A stretch of 64,000 nt of DNA, from positions 19,346,846 to 19,410,845 of the forward strand of contig NC_088779.1 of the NCBI RefSeq assembly GCF_954871325.1. Direction: 5' to 3'. Position 1 is the first letter of the stretch. Each line of letters begins with the position of its first letter. Below the pieces are notes generated by a model. The model saw only the letters and a list, made by a program, of their open reading frames with translations. It was not told where the DNA came from and searched no databases. This DNA comes from Gordionus sp. m RMFG-2023 (lineage: Eukaryota; Nematomorpha; Gordioida; Chordodea; Parachordodidae). Positions 60,589 through 64,000 of this stretch are shown in pieces. The position numbers were made by a program, and so were the translations under genes.

Positions 60589-62563
60589 GTTAAATTTGGC
60601 TTTTGGAATCGGTTCCGCGATTCGGTCCTTGAATTCCAAGGCATACCGAACCATGACCTATTGAAGTATATATATAATATATGCATTGTTAAAAAAAAGA
60701 ACCCCTTTTCCCTGAATACATCCTTATTGAGTCCAAATTTTCTTTACTGTATGGATTTAAAGATAGAATTAAAATTTTAAGAAAAATAGCTTGGATATGT
60801 CCATTAAAACTAATGGCAATATTTTGCTTATTTATTCGTCTTTTTACCTTTTTTTAAAATACCTTTGTAATAATAAATTTAAAAATACCCTTGTTACGTT
60901 AGATGCATAATAGAGACTCTTCAATTAAATATAATTAAAATCCGGCAATTACTATTCCCATAATATTAAAATTCTAGTTTTGTGGAAAAATAAATAATTG
61001 ATTTACATCCCGCTTATTTCACAAAATCCGGACAGACGTAAGAATCTCCCTGACCAGAATTTAATCAATAAATAACTTGTTGATAGATCACATGATCGAT
61101 TATATACTATTTATTAACATTCATTGGTTTTTCATATTTTCTACTTTCTTTAGAAACCATTTATAAAATTTAGCCTAAATACTTAAATGTGAGAGCAAAA
61201 ATTTCGTTAATCCTATACAAAAAAAATAAAAAAATTTTATAACTTTGTGGAAATCTTTTAGTTTTAATTCCACAATCCTCAATGCATTTTAATTTTTAAA
61301 ATTTATTATATCAAAGAGATTATAATGAAATAAAAAAATTTTTTGATAAGAACATTTTCTTTAAATTTATTTTAATCCCCATGAGTATAATTAAGTGGCA
61401 AAAAATGTTTTTTTTTTCATATTTCTTTATAGTTAAATTTTTTTTAATGGACTCTTTATATAAAAATAAAAATTGCAGGATATTTTTTATAAACATTAAA
61501 TTTAAAAAAAAAGATAAATTTTTAATAAAACCCATTTTAAGAAATTGTATTTATTGATTTCATAATATTCAGTATATAAAAAATTATAAAATTGTTAACT
61601 TGTATAATAAGGGTCATACCTAATACAGAGGCGAGGGGGTGTCTCCTAAATAAAGCATGAAGTGGGTTTTAATTGATTTAGATTTTTGGATGGCCAGTTT
61701 TAAAGGGTCGTTACCACTTAATGATTGTATAATTTAATCTTCAGAATTTTAAAAAAAAATTATCCCACATCTATTTCTTAATATTCATAGTATATTAATG
61801 TATAAAATATATCCTATTTTACAATTCATAATAATAATAAAAAAAATAAAACAATTTATCTTTTAAATCAAACAAATTTTATACATATATTATTATAAAG
61901 TATAAATGATAGTAACGAGTGGGGGATTTAATTGTCTGTTTTTATACATACATAATATGTAGTATATACCTCTTTATAAAAAAATTCGTGTTAACATTAA
62001 TAATGCTATCACATTCAAATGTATTTTTTTTATATTACAAAAAAATATCTTAAATTAGGATCGTTGACAATCGTTAATAATCTTAATGAATTTTTTAGAC
62101 TGACTAAACTTATTTGCTGAAATTGAGAACGGTTTCTTATTAGATTTAAAAATATTTAACGTAGGAGTGATAAGATGAGTTGATTATCATCTTATCACTT
62201 ATCAATCAACAAGACCATCTTAACCACAATAAATTTTTAATATTGATTATTTTTATTAGTTGTCAAATAAATATAATTTTTTTATTTATTATAATAAATT
62301 TTTATGTAAAAAAACAATGTTTTTATAAATTATATTCTTAAAATAAATTAATTCATAAATGAAAAATAAATATTCAATAAGGAAAAAATAATATAGCACT
62401 TAATATAAGGTATAATATTGATAAGTAATTTTTTATTTTATTATTTTAAAGAATTTATAAAATGTAATGTTCAATTTTGCCAAGATTTCCAGGACCAGGT
62501 TGTTTGTTCTGTATGAAAAATTTAACCTAAATTAAAAATATGCTAAATATTTTATATTCTTAA
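60589..62563. other. intergenic DNA upstream of the last gene
   Basis: No exon or element recognised. The inverted GATA-like palindrome at 62166-62199 is the one striking motif. Confidence 0.45.
62166..62199. promoter_or_regulatory. 13-bp perfect inverted repeat with paired GATA motifs
   Basis: AGTGATAAGATGA (62166-62178) is mirrored by TCATCTTATCACT (62187-62199) around an 8-bp spacer. Each arm contains TGATAAGA, a strong GATA-factor consensus. It lies about 365 bp before the ATG at 62564. Function inferred from motif only. Confidence 0.4.
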
Positions 62564-64000
62564 ATGGTTTGGAAAAATTTTTTAAGTCATTATTTTACGA
62601 CTTCATTACAATCACATAAGGGCAAACCAAACAATGGTTCAAAAAGGCCCCATTATTCGGAGGTTATGCATTACAATTTAAACTCTACAATTTCTTACGG
62701 AGCTAATTATATTCCACTGATAAAAAATGAGCAAACTTACATCGGCGATCAAAATAATAACACTTTAGGTGAGATATCATTGAACAAATCTAAGTCAAGA
62801 ATGTATGGAAGCAAATATGATAAGGAAATGAACCAAACATTTAATGATTTTTACGAGAAAATAGATATGACGAGATTTAATCGTTCTTATCCTTTGATTG
62901 AACCATTATCCTACAATCAGGATATATATGTTGGACAACTCTCGGAGATTTCTAACACTCGAAAGAAGGATAAAAAAATTGTTAAATCCAAGAAACTGTT
63001 TTCTAAATCCTTCCGTTATAATAAGCCTCAATTAAAAAAAGATATCAAGGAAATATTTAACCATAGCTTTGTATACAATTCTTTTAGGCACAAAAATAAA
63101 GAAAAAACAGATGAACTTTCTAAGGAAGAATCAAAAAACTTTAATCATGATAATAATCCTCATAGACTGACCATAACTGAATACGATATAAACCAAAAAT
63201 TTAATTCAAATCTATATAGATATAACAATGATGAATCGATTGCCAAAACTAGAAATACTAATGAAAATAATGTTGTAGCTAAGGCGTCTACATTTACTAC
63301 AAATTTTTCAGGAAAAGAAATTTTTGACATATTTAAATATGATAAAAAATTATATGACGGTAATGTCTATTGCAACATGATGTTCGATAATACTATAAAT
63401 TGCAAAGATGTGATAGAAAATCTGGCTAATAAACGAACTTTGATTAAAACTAATCCATGGGTCAAATATTCCAAAAATTCGGATAAGTATTTACGACAAA
63501 ACTACACTATAAGCGATAAGACAGAGAAAAAATATCATATGTGGACAAGCACCTTAAATTCTATGGTAAACAAGGCAAAATACAAAGGTATAAATGAAAC
63601 TTTTAATATGGATCTAATCAATAGTGCCTATCATCCAATTAATATGGCCAACCATTCTAATGGGGATTCGGGATTCTACGATGATGCATATAATAATGCT
63701 AATTTGCAGTTTATCACACTTAAACAAATAGAGAATTCCGCCAATTCGCAAACTTCTTCCATTTCCAAATTCAATTCATTGGATAGCTTTACCAATAACT
63801 TCAAAATATCTAATCATGATGATGAAATAAAAAATGTTTTAACTGATAGTTACAATTCACTAAAGGAGAGTGGTACATATATGGACTTTAATTCGTGTTC
63901 CTATATTTCATCATATTATTCAAACAATTCGGAAGATGACGAATCATTAAGTTCTATATGCACCCATGGGTCTATGAAAAAGCAAAGCCTTGTTATTGAC
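62564..64000 (+). CDS. unknown Asn/Lys/Ser-rich protein, open to the window edge
   Basis: From the ATG at 62564, with an in-frame TAA directly before it, 479 codons run to position 64000 without a stop, so the gene continues outside. In DNA this AT-rich such a run is very unlikely by chance, and codon use is like that of the other host genes. The product is hydrophilic with many Asn, Lys, Ser and Tyr, no signal peptide (MVWKNFLSHYF start) and no membrane segment. Basic patches (RKKDKKIVKSKK) lie at about residues 133-150 and an acidic Ser-rich stretch (NNSEDDESLSS) near the end of the visible part. A part around GNVYCNMMFDN to WVKYS is more ordered and faintly resembles the start of a Ras-association fold; I would not assign it. 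Intron-free over 1.4 kb, unlike the other genes here. An upstream exon cannot be excluded. Confidence 0.75.
   Translation, partial: MVWKNFLSHYFTTSLQSHKGKPNNGSKRPHYSEVMHYNLNSTISYGANYIPLIKNEQTYIGDQNNNTLGEISLNKSKSRMYGSKYDKEMNQTFNDFYEKIDMTRFNRSYPLIEPLSYNQDIYVGQLSEISNTRKKDKKIVKSKKLFSKSFRYNKPQLKKDIKEIFNHSFVYNSFRHKNKEKTDELSKEESKNFNHDNNPHRLTITEYDINQKFNSNLYRYNNDESIAKTRNTNENNVVAKASTFTTNFSGKEIFDIFKYDKKLYDGNVYCNMMFDNTINCKDVIENLANKRTLIKTNPWVKYSKNSDKYLRQNYTISDKTEKKYHMWTSTLNSMVNKAKYKGINETFNMDLINSAYHPINMANHSNGDSGFYDDAYNNANLQFITLKQIENSANSQTSSISKFNSLDSFTNNFKISNHDDEIKNVLTDSYNSLKESGTYMDFNSCSYISSYYSNNSEDDESLSSICTHGSMKKQSLVID

Noticed and set aside
60538-60780. Plus-strand frame starting MYGPPLRK
   Set aside because: Starts inside the MITE end and runs into intergenic DNA; no family resemblance.

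Overview
The window is nuclear DNA of a bilaterian animal with a very AT-rich genome (by eye about three quarters A+T). Genes have short exons, GT-AG introns from about 45 bp to 3 kb, and much transposon debris. The Hey, PREB/Sec12, SLC6 and GH18 genes are animal genes. I cannot name the phylum from sequence alone.

Host genes, left to right: (1) one minus-strand exon of an SLC6 neurotransmitter/amino-acid transporter (about 2.9-3.0 kb), the rest unresolved; (2) a complete 8-exon GH18 chitinase on + (5654-12022); (3) a complete 4-exon Hey-type bHLH-Orange repressor on + (13589-15967) with a perfect CSL/Su(H) site about 140 bp upstream; (4) a complete 8-exon PREB/Sec12 gene on - (22530-31634), the ER exchange factor for Sar1; (5) an open reading frame of at least 479 codons on + (62564 to the window end), unrecognised. 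For genes 2-4 every intron phase closes and the domains run in family order. They look intact and unrelated in function; nothing suggests a cluster.

The rest is mostly DNA transposons, many with exact 8-bp target duplications (hAT type). The richest part is 33.2-38.1 kb: an AT minisatellite holds a piggyBac relic, which holds a hAT element, which holds a second hAT; a CAGTGGCG-type element also sits inside the piggyBac. 38984-43037 is a fossil LTR element on -. 43-46 kb holds two copies of one repeat, one with a hAT insertion and one still an empty site. 54.4-59.2 kb holds two related hAT copies in tail-to-tail orientation, the first interrupted by another element. A family of roughly 140-210 bp inverted-repeat elements is concentrated at 20-33 kb, around and inside PREB.

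I found no CRISPR array, rRNA, convincing tRNA or bacterial operon. I see no new multi-gene system. The best leads are the unknown Asn/Lys/Ser-rich reading frame with an inverted GATA palindrome upstream, the altered YRPW tail and CSL site of Hey, and the datable transposon nests.
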